64,000 bases of DNA from Spirosoma taeanense (GTDB taxonomy: Bacteria; Bacteroidota; Bacteroidia; Cytophagales; Spirosomataceae): the NCBI RefSeq assembly GCF_013127955.1, contig NZ_CP053435.1, forward strand, positions 2,790,001 through 2,854,000. The letters run 5' to 3'. The stretch's first letter is position 1. Each line of letters starts with the position of its first letter. Shown piece by piece: positions 1-8,142 of the stretch. Position numbers and translations under genes: made by a program. The notes below the pieces were generated by a model, which did no database searches, was not told the DNA's origin, and was given only the letters and a program-made list of their open reading frames with translations.

Positions 1-447
1 AGCATCGTGTACTCGAACCTCTACCAGTATGCCTACCGCTTTGGTCTGCCCCAGGAAACCCTGCCGGGCCGCGAAACCGGAGTTACCGTAACGGGCGTAA
101 CCCCCGAAGGCAACCCGTTCACCAAAACCTGGAAAAAGGAGGAGGTCGATACTTACTATGACAACGACAAGAACTACACATCAATGTTCATGTTCAACAA
201 CGACTTCGTGAAGCTGCGCCAGGTGATTCTGACATATTCGCTGCCGGTCAGCAAGCTCTCATTCCTAAAGCTGCAGGGTGCATCCATCTCGTTTGTGGCG
301 CGGAACCTGGCTATTCTCTACAAGGACAAGAAGAACCAGTATTTCGATCCGGAGTCGGGCTATACCAGCACCAACGCGCAGGGCCTGGAAGCCTTTGGCG
401 TTCCCAGAACCCGCAGCCTGGGCGTGAATCTAATGGTGAAATTCTAA
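1..447 (+). CDS. SusC/RagA-family TonB-linked outer-membrane protein, C-terminal end (5' cut by window)
   Basis: Only the last ~149 codons are present; the frame is open to the left edge and ends at a TAA at 445-447. The peptide has the features of the end of a SusC-type barrel: the stretch with FVKLRQVILTYSLP, then a beta strand with ISFVARNLAILYK, then a final strand ending in a C-terminal phenylalanine (NLMVKF), as outer-membrane barrels need for BAM recognition. A SusD gene follows after only a few bases, the standard SusC-SusD order. In this family the pair forms a bed-bin importer in the outer membrane. The N-terminal plug and the ligand cannot be judged from this fragment. Confidence 0.9.
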   Translation, partial: SIVYSNLYQYAYRFGLPQETLPGRETGVTVTGVTPEGNPFTKTWKKEEVDTYYDNDKNYTSMFMFNNDFVKLRQVILTYSLPVSKLSFLKLQGASISFVARNLAILYKDKKNQYFDPESGYTSTNAQGLEAFGVPRTRSLGVNLMVKF

Positions 448-466
448 CCTAATGCATCCTCTCACT

Positions 467-2029
467 ATGAAGCGTTTCATACATAAACTCATCTGCTCAG
501 CTCCGTTATTCCTGCTTTTATCGTCCTGCGATAAAGGATTCGAGGAAATGAACGTTGACCCGAACAAATACTCGCAGGTTGTGCCCGAGTATCTCTTTAC
601 CCGCGCGCAGCTGGACGGCGTGAGCACCAATTTTACGGGAGCTGCCTACCTGACGATTGGTCAGTCCATGCAGCATTTTGCTACGTACAAAGAAGTACCG
701 GCGGCTGGGGATAAATACTTTAATTACGGCTATTCGACCGGCAACTGGAATGCCTACGCCGGAACGGCTGCCGGGCAGGGGGCTATCGTCTCTATCCGTC
801 AGGTGATCGATGCGGTTTCGGCCAATCCCGCCAACGTAAATAAGCTGTCGGCGGCCCGCATCTGGAAAGCGTATATTTTTCATCGCCTGACCGATCTCTA
901 CGGCGACATCCCGTATTTCGATGCCGGAAAAGCCCTGTCGGACAAGAACTACGGCCCGAAATACGATACGCAGCAGGCCATTTACGCCGATCTGCTGAAA
1001 GAACTGGACGAGTCGATCAAGGCCTTCGATCCGGCCAAAGCGACCTTCGGCAACGCCGATCTGATGTATGGTGGCGACGTAACGAAGTGGAAAAAGTTTG
1101 CCTATTCGCTGATGCTGCGGCTGGGTATGCGCCTGACGCAGGTCGATGCGGCACTGGCTAAAACCTGGGTCGAGAAAGCCATTGCCGGGGGCGTTATTCT
1201 GGAAGATGCCGACCGCGCCGTGATTGCTTACGTCGATGGTTCGCAGGTCGCCAGCCGAAACTTCATTGCCAACGGGCTGCTAAGCACGGACTATATTACC
1301 CCCGGTGGCGACAACGTAGAAGGCGGCAAGCTGGCTAAAACGCTGATTGATCATCTGAAAAGTACTAAAGACCCGCGGCTGAACGTGATCTCAATTGTCT
1401 GGACCTCAACCGACGGCAAGACATTTACTGCCGATACCACAACGGCCCTGCAGAACGGAATGCCCAATGCGGCTTTCAATAACCTGCCGGCTAACTTCAA
1501 TTCGTTTTCGGAACCCAATCCGGCTACGCTCCTGAGATACAGCGCACCACTGATTGTGATGGGTAACGCCGAAATGAACCTGCTGCTGGCCGAAGCAGCC
1601 ATTCGAGGCTGGTATAGCGGCAGTACGGCGGCAGCGGCCTATACCAATGCGGTGAAAGCGGGTATGCGGCAGTGGTCGCTGTTCGGAACGGGCGGTGTGA
1701 TCTCCGAGGCAAAAATGAACGCCTACCTGGCGGCCAACCCGTATAAAACGGACGGTACGGTGGCCCAGCAGATGGAGCAGATTCAAACGCAGAAATGGGT
1801 TTCCATGTTCCTGGAGGATGAATACGAAATCTTCTCAAACTGGCGCCGGACGGGCTACCCGGTGCTGACACCGACGAACTATCCGGGCAATCTTACCGGT
1901 GGGAAAATACCCACCCGCTTCGTGATTCCGGATTCGGAAGAGACGTATAACAAAACCAACTTCATCGAAGCGCGCACCCGCCAGGGCGGTACCAATACGC
2001 TGTCGAGCGTTGTCTGGTGGGATAAGTAA
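467..2029 (+). CDS. SusD/RagB-family nutrient-binding outer-membrane lipoprotein (SusD-like_2 type)
   Basis: About 520 residues. The signal peptide ends in a lipobox LLSSC with the lipidated Cys at residue 21, followed by DKGFEEMNVDPN, a typical opening of the SusD-like_2 (PF12771) branch. Helical TPR-like stretches follow (RIWKAYIFHRLTDLYGDIPY; KKFAYSLMLRLGMRL; AEMNLLLAEAAIRGW). An ATG at 452 is also in frame, but the ATG at 467 gives a cleaner signal peptide. As the surface lid of the SusC channel it would capture the ligand. It starts about 20 bases after the SusC stop and is followed within 15 bases by the RidA gene, so it probably belongs to the same transcript as the duplicated cassette downstream. 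The substrate is not predictable from sequence. Confidence 0.92.
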   Translation: MKRFIHKLICSAPLFLLLSSCDKGFEEMNVDPNKYSQVVPEYLFTRAQLDGVSTNFTGAAYLTIGQSMQHFATYKEVPAAGDKYFNYGYSTGNWNAYAGTAAGQGAIVSIRQVIDAVSANPANVNKLSAARIWKAYIFHRLTDLYGDIPYFDAGKALSDKNYGPKYDTQQAIYADLLKELDESIKAFDPAKATFGNADLMYGGDVTKWKKFAYSLMLRLGMRLTQVDAALAKTWVEKAIAGGVILEDADRAVIAYVDGSQVASRNFIANGLLSTDYITPGGDNVEGGKLAKTLIDHLKSTKDPRLNVISIVWTSTDGKTFTADTTTALQNGMPNAAFNNLPANFNSFSEPNPATLLRYSAPLIVMGNAEMNLLLAEAAIRGWYSGSTAAAAYTNAVKAGMRQWSLFGTGGVISEAKMNAYLAANPYKTDGTVAQQMEQIQTQKWVSMFLEDEYEIFSNWRRTGYPVLTPTNYPGNLTGGKIPTRFVIPDSEETYNKTNFIEARTRQGGTNTLSSVVWWDK

Positions 2030-2043
2030 AGATAGAAACCGTC

Positions 2044-2499
2044 ATGAAAGCAGAACGCCGATCAATTTTAAAACGCCTGTTTGCATCCGTAGTTGGAGTT
2101 ACCGGCCTGCGCGTCGCTACGGCCGGAACCGTAGTCGAGACCGGTCGTGTCGATAGGTCCGATGACTTGCAGCAGGATGTGCCGCTCTATTCCGGTTCCA
2201 CCCGACTGGGGAATCTGGTCTTTATTCAGGGCATCGGCGCTCATTTTGAGGGCGACGTAAAGGCTCATACCGACCATGTTCTTAAAGAAATAGAGAAAGA
2301 GCTGGTCAAAGCCGGCTCGTCAATGGCGAAGGTGTTAAAGGTTAACGTTCTGCTGCATGATCCCAAGGATTACAAAGCCATGAACGAGGTGTATAAAGGT
2401 CGGTTTGGAAGCAAACCACCCGTTCGCACAACGGTAGGCGTTCGCAGTGGCGTACCGAACAAGTCGCTGGTCGAAATGGATTGCATAGCCTACGTTTAA
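2044..2499 (+). CDS. RidA/YjgF-family protein with Tat signal, copy 1
   Basis: 151 residues. Residues 1-30 form a twin-arginine-like leader (ERRSILKRLFASVVG), unusual for RidA proteins, which are normally cytoplasmic. The mature part is a full RidA/UK114 domain: LGNLVFIQG, a VKAHTDHVLKEIEKEL helix, KVLKVNVLLHD, and the signature KPPVRTTV, whose Arg (residue 128) aligns with the catalytic Arg of RidA. The terminal VEMDCIAYV matches the usual VEIEAIA end. RidA proteins hydrolyse enamine/imine intermediates released by PLP enzymes, and a PLP enzyme lies two genes downstream. A close paralogue is at 7666-8124. Periplasmic action is inferred from the leader. Confidence 0.88.
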   Translation: MKAERRSILKRLFASVVGVTGLRVATAGTVVETGRVDRSDDLQQDVPLYSGSTRLGNLVFIQGIGAHFEGDVKAHTDHVLKEIEKELVKAGSSMAKVLKVNVLLHDPKDYKAMNEVYKGRFGSKPPVRTTVGVRSGVPNKSLVEMDCIAYV

Positions 2500-2546
2500 A
2501 AGTTTGTTTCTCAGTTGGCTACGTAATAAATCGTTGCCCGTAATTA

Positions 2547-3269
2547 ATGAAAAACTTCGTTTTACTTACGTTTCTGCTTGGACTGGCCAACCTGGGTGCT
2601 GCGATGTCGGCATCCGGCCAGGACTCCACCCAGATACGGATCAGGAAAACGGCGGATTTTCAGATTGACGGAACCGGCGACAATGCAGGCTGGGCAAAAG
2701 CCAGTTGGGTGCCCATTACGATTCAGGAATCGGCGGGGCGCCTGCTGGCAACCCAGACAAAAATGCTGTACTCCGATACAGGACTGTATTTTCTATTCCA
2801 GTGCGAGGATCAGCAGCTAACGGCTACGATTCAGGAAGATTTTGGGGCGTTGTTTAAGGAAGACGTGGTCGAGGTTTTTATCTGGCCCGATCCGTCCGTC
2901 CCTATTTATTACGAGTACGAGCTGTCGCCCCTGAATTATGAACTGATTATTCTGGTGCCGAACATCAACGGGCGTTTCCACGGCTGGAAACCCTGGTCGT
3001 ATAAAGGAAATAGCCGCGTGCAGCACGCGACCAGTGTGCAGGGGGGCGAGAAGAAAAGCGGCTCGGCCGTAAAAGGCTGGACGGCGGAGTTTTTTATTCC
3101 CTACCGGTTGCTGAGTCCGATGGTGGTTTCTCCGCCTACTTCGGGCACCCAGTGGCGCGGCAATCTGTACCGGATTGATTATGATCAGGGCTACACCACC
3201 TGGTCGTGGCAGAAAACGAGCGGCAGCTTCCACGAGTACAAAAAATTTGGTGTCTGGATTTTTGAGTGA
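2547..3269 (+). CDS. Exported CBM9-like (carbohydrate-binding family 9 fold) protein
   Basis: 240 residues with a Sec signal peptide (VLLTFLLGLANLGAAMSASG). The remainder reads as a single CBM9_1-type beta-sandwich: DFQIDGTGDNAGWAKASW near the start, TKMLYSDTGLYFLFQCED, then KEDVVEVFIWPDP and YYEYELSPLN, ending in GWTAEFFIPYRLL. These are recurring landmarks of the family, which occurs in enzymes and stand-alone proteins that bind sugars. It lies between RidA copy 1 and PLP enzyme copy 1 and has no counterpart in the second cassette. The stop codon overlaps a GTG in frame with the next gene, so the two are translationally close. A role in holding the sugar ligand in the periplasm is inference. 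Confidence 0.75.
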   Translation: MKNFVLLTFLLGLANLGAAMSASGQDSTQIRIRKTADFQIDGTGDNAGWAKASWVPITIQESAGRLLATQTKMLYSDTGLYFLFQCEDQQLTATIQEDFGALFKEDVVEVFIWPDPSVPIYYEYELSPLNYELIILVPNINGRFHGWKPWSYKGNSRVQHATSVQGGEKKSGSAVKGWTAEFFIPYRLLSPMVVSPPTSGTQWRGNLYRIDYDQGYTTWSWQKTSGSFHEYKKFGVWIFE

Positions 3270-3292
3270 ACTATTTAACTGGTACCTATCTC

Positions 3293-4513
3293 ATGATCAA
3301 CCGAAGAGAGATTATTAAACGCCTGTCGGCCATGCCCCTGCTGGGTGGATTGCTGGATACGTCGGCCCCGGTGCAGTCGGTTCTGCCGGCGCCCGTTATG
3401 GCTTCCCGAAACCTGGTAAAAGAGCTGGGCATCCGCACCTTCATCAATGCCGCTGGAACGTATACCGCCATGACGGGCTCGCTTATGGAAGACGACGTAA
3501 TGGATACCATCCTGACTTCGTCGAAAGAGTTTATGATGCTCGACGACGTGCAGACGAAAGTGGGGGAGAAGATCGCGGCTCTGACCCATGCCGAATCGGC
3601 GGTGGTCACGGCGGGTTGTTTCTCGGCCATGACCCTGGGGCTGGCCGGGGTGCTGACGGGCATGGATCAGAAAAAAGTCGAGCAGCTGCCGCATCTGGCC
3701 GGAACCGGCATGAAATCGGAGGTGATCGCCCAGAAAGCCCATAACATCGGCTATTCGCACGCCCTGACGAACACGGGCTGTACAATTATCCAGGTTGAAA
3801 CCCTGGCCGATGTGGAAAAGGCTATTAACGAAAAAACCGCTCTGCTCTGGTTCCTGAACATCCAGTCCGATAAAGGCCAGATTACGCACCAGCAGTGGGT
3901 TGACCTGGGCAAAAAGCACAACATCCCGACCATGATCGACATTGCCGCCGATGTGCCGCCGGTCGAAAATCTCTGGAAATTCAACGACATGGGTTTTGAT
4001 CTGGTCTGCGTATCGGGAGGGAAAGCCATGCGGGGACCGCAAAGCGCGGGCCTGCTGATGGGTAAAAAAGACATCATCGCGGCTGCCCGGCTCAGTATGC
4101 CCCCGCGCGGTTCGACCATCGGCCGGGGCATGAAAGTCAACAAGGAAGAAATCCTGGGCATGTACGTGGCGCTGGAAAAATTCGTAGCCATGGACCACCA
4201 GAAGGAATGGAAGATGTGGGAAGATCGGGCTGCACACATCGCCAACACGGCAAAAAGCGTGAATGGCGTAACGGTCGAAACCTTCGCGCCTGAACTGGGT
4301 AACCACACCCCAACCCTGCGGGTCGCGTGGGCTACCGACAAAGTGAAGCTAACCCCAAAAGCCCTGCAGGAGCAGCTCCGTAACGGCAATCCATCCATTG
4401 AGGTGGTTGGTGAGCCGAACGGAATCAGCATGACGACCTGGATGCTCAAACCGGGTCAGGAAAAGATTGTGGCCACCCGGCTTAAGGAAGAGTTGACCAA
4501 GGCGTCGGTCTGA
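3293..4513 (+). CDS. Tat-exported SelA/DgaE-like PLP-dependent enzyme, copy 1
   Basis: 406 residues from the ATG at 3293; a GTG at 3266 is in frame, but the ATG places the NRREIIKRL twin-arginine motif at the very N-terminus. The body belongs to the fold-type I family that includes L-seryl-tRNA(Sec) selenium transferase homologues and D-glucosaminate-6-phosphate ammonia lyase. Landmarks are GIRTFINAAGTYTAMTGS, SAVVTAGCFSAMTLGLAG, IDIAADVPPVENLW and SGGKAMRGPQSAG, whose Lys244 is the expected PLP Schiff-base lysine. Homologues in other phyla are often paired with the amidohydrolase family found next door. Export through Tat would fit an enzyme folded around PLP in the cytoplasm. Substrate unknown; lyase or deaminase activity on an amino acid or amino sugar is inference. 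A paralogue is at 8143-9366. Confidence 0.85.
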   Translation: MINRREIIKRLSAMPLLGGLLDTSAPVQSVLPAPVMASRNLVKELGIRTFINAAGTYTAMTGSLMEDDVMDTILTSSKEFMMLDDVQTKVGEKIAALTHAESAVVTAGCFSAMTLGLAGVLTGMDQKKVEQLPHLAGTGMKSEVIAQKAHNIGYSHALTNTGCTIIQVETLADVEKAINEKTALLWFLNIQSDKGQITHQQWVDLGKKHNIPTMIDIAADVPPVENLWKFNDMGFDLVCVSGGKAMRGPQSAGLLMGKKDIIAAARLSMPPRGSTIGRGMKVNKEEILGMYVALEKFVAMDHQKEWKMWEDRAAHIANTAKSVNGVTVETFAPELGNHTPTLRVAWATDKVKLTPKALQEQLRNGNPSIEVVGEPNGISMTTWMLKPGQEKIVATRLKEELTKASV

Positions 4514-4539
4514 TCCGGTGCTATCCATTGATTACACGT

Positions 4540-5787
4540 ATGCAGAAACTGTATTCTTTACTGGCTGTACTTTTCTTCCTGGGTAGTGCAGCCAGCGCCC
4601 AGACGTATAGTATTGTCATCAAGGGCGGCCACCTGATTGACCCCAAGAACAATATCAACGCCGTGATGGATGTGGCGATCACCGACGGTAAAATCGTACA
4701 GGTCGCCAGAACCATTGATGCGAAGCAGGCCAAGCAGGTCGTTGATGCCAAAGGGCTGTATGTAACCCCCGGCCTGATTGACATCCATGGGCACGTATTC
4801 GCTGGTACCGAACCCGACCATTACCTCAGCAACGGCCTCGTGGCGGTTTCGCCCGATGGGTTTACGTTCCGGGTGGGTGTAACGACCATCGTCGATGCGG
4901 GCGGTGCCGGCTGGAAGTCGTTCGAAACCTTTAAGACGAATGTGATTCTGCCGTCGAAAACCCGGGTCCTGGCGTTCCTGAACATTGTGGGCGAAGGTAT
5001 GCGGGGCGGCCGGTTCGAGCAGGACACCACCGATATGGACCCGAAGATGGCGGCTAAAGTCGCCCTCGAAAACAGGAACGACGTGGTCGGGTTTAAAGTC
5101 GCCCATTTTCAGGGGCCAAGCTGGGCACCCGTCGATCATGCGGTGGAGGCCGGGAAGCTGGCCAGCATGCCCGTCATGATTGATTTTGGCGGCAACACGC
5201 CCCCGCTGCCGCTGAACGATCTGTTCCTGAAGCACCTGCGGTCCGGCGACATTTATACCCATGCCTATACGCTGCTGGAAGGAAATGTCCGCGAGACGAT
5301 CGTGGATGAAGCCACCAAAACCGTTAAGCCGTTCGTGTGGGAAGCCCGCAAAAAAGGGATTGTCTTCGACGTCGGTTACGGGGGCGCCAGCTTCAATTTC
5401 TCGCAGGCGATGCCGGCCGTTAAGAGCGGGTTCTATCCGACGACTATCAGCACCGACCTGCACACGGGCAGCATGAACGGCTCCATGAAAGACATCCTGA
5501 GCATCATGTCGAAGTTTCTGGTCATGGGCATGGATCTGCCCAGCGTCATCAAAGCCAGTACCTGGACGCCCGCTCAGGTCATCAACCGCGAGAATCTGGG
5601 TCATCTGTCGGTGGGGGCCATTGCCGATGTCGCGATCCTGAGCCTGCGAAACGGTACGTTCGGCTTTTACGATAAGACCGGCTATAAGCTGACGGGTAAG
5701 CAGAAACTGGAGTGCGAAATGACAATTAAGGGCGGCCGGGTCGTCTACGACCTGAACGGAATCGCCAACCCGATCAGTACCCGATAA
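4540..5787 (+). CDS. Exported amidohydrolase/deacetylase-family metallohydrolase, copy 1
   Basis: 415 residues with a Sec signal peptide ending AASAQ. It is an amidohydrolase-superfamily TIM barrel of the dihydroorotase-like deacetylase branch: KGGHLIDPKNNINAVMDVAI, the metal-binding pair in GLIDIHGHVF (His83 and His85), a conserved Lys in VVGFKVAHF that could be carboxylated, the His of DIYTHAYTLL and the STDLHTGSMNG motif carrying the catalytic-type Asp. The C-terminus has the usual LSVGAIADVAILSL and YDLNGIANP. An in-frame TTG at 4528 is less likely as the start. In family members from other phyla this enzyme is the partner of the SelA-like PLP enzyme. It may remove an acyl group or open a cyclic amide before the PLP step (inference). 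Confidence 0.85.
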   Translation: MQKLYSLLAVLFFLGSAASAQTYSIVIKGGHLIDPKNNINAVMDVAITDGKIVQVARTIDAKQAKQVVDAKGLYVTPGLIDIHGHVFAGTEPDHYLSNGLVAVSPDGFTFRVGVTTIVDAGGAGWKSFETFKTNVILPSKTRVLAFLNIVGEGMRGGRFEQDTTDMDPKMAAKVALENRNDVVGFKVAHFQGPSWAPVDHAVEAGKLASMPVMIDFGGNTPPLPLNDLFLKHLRSGDIYTHAYTLLEGNVRETIVDEATKTVKPFVWEARKKGIVFDVGYGGASFNFSQAMPAVKSGFYPTTISTDLHTGSMNGSMKDILSIMSKFLVMGMDLPSVIKASTWTPAQVINRENLGHLSVGAIADVAILSLRNGTFGFYDKTGYKLTGKQKLECEMTIKGGRVVYDLNGIANPISTR

Positions 5788-5844
5788 AGCCCACTGCCTT
5801 TATCTATACATACCCTAACGAAATCTATCTGCTCTGTTTATCTC

Positions 5845-7641
5845 ATGTCACGAGTTCACGTAAAAGGTCTGATTTTAAGTCTGGTTGTATTCGCTGGGTT
5901 TGTTCAGCGTGAGTCCCGCAACGGTCTGCCCGTTCAGACCGATCAGAATGGGGGACTCTTTTTGCCCGATGGGTTTGAAGCTACCGTCGTCGTGGACAGT
6001 CTGCCCGCCCGGGCGCGGCACATGGCCGTCAATGACAACGGCGACATTTACGTAAAAGCCCGCTTTGCCCGCGACAAAGACGAATCGGTGATTGCCCTAA
6101 GGGATACCAACGGCGACGGTCGGGCGGATATTATGAAGCAGTTTGGCGGGCTGGCCCGGGAACGGGCCTACGGTACGGCCATGCGGATTTATAACGGCTA
6201 TCTGTATTTCAGCTCCGAACTCCAGGTCTACCGCTACAAGCTGAAACCCGGCCAGTTGGTGCCCGACAGTCCACTGGAAGTCGTTTTAACCGACGACCAT
6301 CCGCATGGCATGCACGAGCACATCGCCAAACCAATCACCTTTGATAATAACGGCAACATGTTTGTGCCGTTCGGGGCGGCTTCCAACGCCTGTCAGGAAA
6401 AGAACCGCACGCCCAGCTCCGTCGGGATTGATCCCTGCCCCATGCTGGAAGATCACGGCGGTATCTGGCGGTTCGACGCCAACAAAACGGGGCAGACTCA
6501 GAAAGACGGCTACCGCTTCGCTACGGGTCTGCGCAGCGTGGTGGCGATGGACTGGAATCCGGTCGATAATAACCTGTATGCCCTGCAGCACGGGCGCGAC
6601 GATCTGCTCATGCTGTGGGCGGGGGTATTTTCTCCCTGGCAGAGCGCTGTGCTGCCCGCCGAGGAATTCTTTCGGGTAACCGACGGCCTGGACGGCGGCT
6701 GGCCGTATTCATACTATGATCAAATGCAGGGCAAGAAAGTCATGAACCCGGAATACGGGGGCGACGGCAATCTGGTGGGTCGGGCCGCTGGTTATGAAAA
6801 GCCCATCATTGGGTTTCCGGGCCACTGGGCGCCTAATGATCTGCTGTTCTACCGGGGCACCGGAGCCGCAAAGGGATTCCCCGAGCATTATAAAAACGGT
6901 TCATTCATTGCTTTTCACGGCTCAACCAACCGGGCGCCCTACCCGCAGGCCGGCTTCTTTATCGGGTTTGTGCCGGCGAAAGCCGATGGTATGCCGTCAA
7001 CCAACTGGGAGGTATTCGCTGATGGGTTTGCCGGAGTTGATCCCATTGTTAACGTAAGTGACGCGGTTTATCGGCCAATGGGTATCGCCATGGGGCCGGA
7101 TGGATCGCTATACGTTGCTGAAACGGAAAAAGGGAAAATCTGGCGGATCACCTATACCGGCGACAAAAAACAGTTCGGAACGGCGCAGCTCGCCCAGATG
7201 GAAAAGCGCAAGGCGATGTCCAACATCCGCACGCCCGACAAAATTACCGATAACCTGGACCGGGGTAGGCCCATTGCCGGTGGCAAGGTCTACGGCGTCT
7301 ATTGCTCGGCCTGTCACCAGCGTAACGGCCTGGGCGACTCGCAGCGGTTTCCGCCCCTGGCCGGATCGGAGTGGGTGCTGGGCGACAAGAAAAAGCTGAT
7401 CACCGTCCTGCTCAAAGGACTGGAAGGGCCTATTGAAGTAAAAGGGCAGTCGTATAACAGCGTCATGCCGCAGCACAGTTTCCTGAACGACGCCGATATT
7501 GCCGAAGTGCTGACGCATATCCGGTCCAACTTTGGCAACACAGCCGACGCCGTTACGGTGGCCGAAGTGAGCGACGTTCGCAAAAGTTTAGACAACAAAG
7601 CCTCAGTACAGCGTAAAACCCCAGTTAATCGTAAAAAGTAA
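5845..7641 (+). CDS. Exported sorbosone/glucose dehydrogenase-like beta-propeller with C-terminal cytochrome c
   Basis: 598 residues, N-terminal signal peptide. Residues ~30-440 resemble the PQQ-type sorbosone/glucose dehydrogenase propeller: FLPDGFEATVVVDSLP, RDTNGDGRAD, HPHGMHEHIAKPITFDNNGN, YRFATGLRSVVAMDWNP, LDGGWPYSYYD and GIAMGPDGSLYVAETEKGKIWRI. A cytochrome c domain follows, with the haem site CSACH at Cys487, Cys490 and His491 and a likely axial Met in SVMPQHSF. This suggests periplasmic oxidation of a sugar or alcohol with electrons passed to the haem. It lies between the two RidA-PLP-amidohydrolase cassettes and is not duplicated. Cofactor and substrate are not provable from sequence. 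Confidence 0.85.
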   Translation: MSRVHVKGLILSLVVFAGFVQRESRNGLPVQTDQNGGLFLPDGFEATVVVDSLPARARHMAVNDNGDIYVKARFARDKDESVIALRDTNGDGRADIMKQFGGLARERAYGTAMRIYNGYLYFSSELQVYRYKLKPGQLVPDSPLEVVLTDDHPHGMHEHIAKPITFDNNGNMFVPFGAASNACQEKNRTPSSVGIDPCPMLEDHGGIWRFDANKTGQTQKDGYRFATGLRSVVAMDWNPVDNNLYALQHGRDDLLMLWAGVFSPWQSAVLPAEEFFRVTDGLDGGWPYSYYDQMQGKKVMNPEYGGDGNLVGRAAGYEKPIIGFPGHWAPNDLLFYRGTGAAKGFPEHYKNGSFIAFHGSTNRAPYPQAGFFIGFVPAKADGMPSTNWEVFADGFAGVDPIVNVSDAVYRPMGIAMGPDGSLYVAETEKGKIWRITYTGDKKQFGTAQLAQMEKRKAMSNIRTPDKITDNLDRGRPIAGGKVYGVYCSACHQRNGLGDSQRFPPLAGSEWVLGDKKKLITVLLKGLEGPIEVKGQSYNSVMPQHSFLNDADIAEVLTHIRSNFGNTADAVTVAEVSDVRKSLDNKASVQRKTPVNRKK

Positions 7642-7665
7642 TTCGTTCATTTTTTCAATTCTACC

Positions 7666-8124
7666 ATGAAAGCACAACGCCGTTCCATTTTAAAACGCCT
7701 TTTCGCTTCGGTCGCCGGGGTCGCCGGGTTGGGTACCGCCACGCAGGTGATGGCCGAACCCCAGGCCGAAAAAGAAGTCTTCAATGTCGTCAATCATCAG
7801 GATGTTCCTCTGTTTTCGGGTTCGACCAAGCTGGGGAATCTGGTATTCGTAGCGGGTAAAGGCTACCATAAGGAAGGTGATATCAAGGTACATACCGACG
7901 AGGTACTTAAGGAGCTGGAAAAAGAGCTGGTTAAGGCAGGTTCGTCGATGGAAAAAGTTCTGAAAGTAAACGTCTATCTGCACGATCTGAACGATTACAA
8001 GGGCATGAACGAGGTGTATAAAGGTCGGTTTGGCAGTAAGCCGCCCGTGCGCACAACTGTCGCTGTCTATGGCGGGGTGCCGGGTGACTCGCTGGTGGAA
8101 ATGGATTGCATTGCCTATATCTAA
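7666..8124 (+). CDS. RidA/YjgF-family protein with Tat signal, copy 2
   Basis: 152 residues and clearly paralogous to the protein at 2044-2499: the mature ~105-residue cores are roughly 80% identical by eye, and the twin-arginine leader (QRRSILKRLFAS) is almost the same. The catalytic-type Arg is residue 129 in KPPVRTTV and the end is VEMDCIAYI. Differences cluster in the FVAGKGYHKEGD segment and in YGGVPGDS near the active-site rim, which could mean altered ligand preference. Only 18 bases separate it from the PLP enzyme, so the RidA-PLP adjacency is tighter than in copy 1, where a CBM9-like gene intervenes. Expected role: hydrolysis of enamine/imine products in the periplasm (inference). 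Confidence 0.88.
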   Translation: MKAQRRSILKRLFASVAGVAGLGTATQVMAEPQAEKEVFNVVNHQDVPLFSGSTKLGNLVFVAGKGYHKEGDIKVHTDEVLKELEKELVKAGSSMEKVLKVNVYLHDLNDYKGMNEVYKGRFGSKPPVRTTVAVYGGVPGDSLVEMDCIAYI

Positions 8125-8142
8125 CCCGTTGAAGAGACTGAT

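Noticed and set aside
7..447. A GTG at position 7 as a gene start
   Set aside because: The frame is open to the window edge and encodes only the end of a SusC barrel, so the real start is outside.
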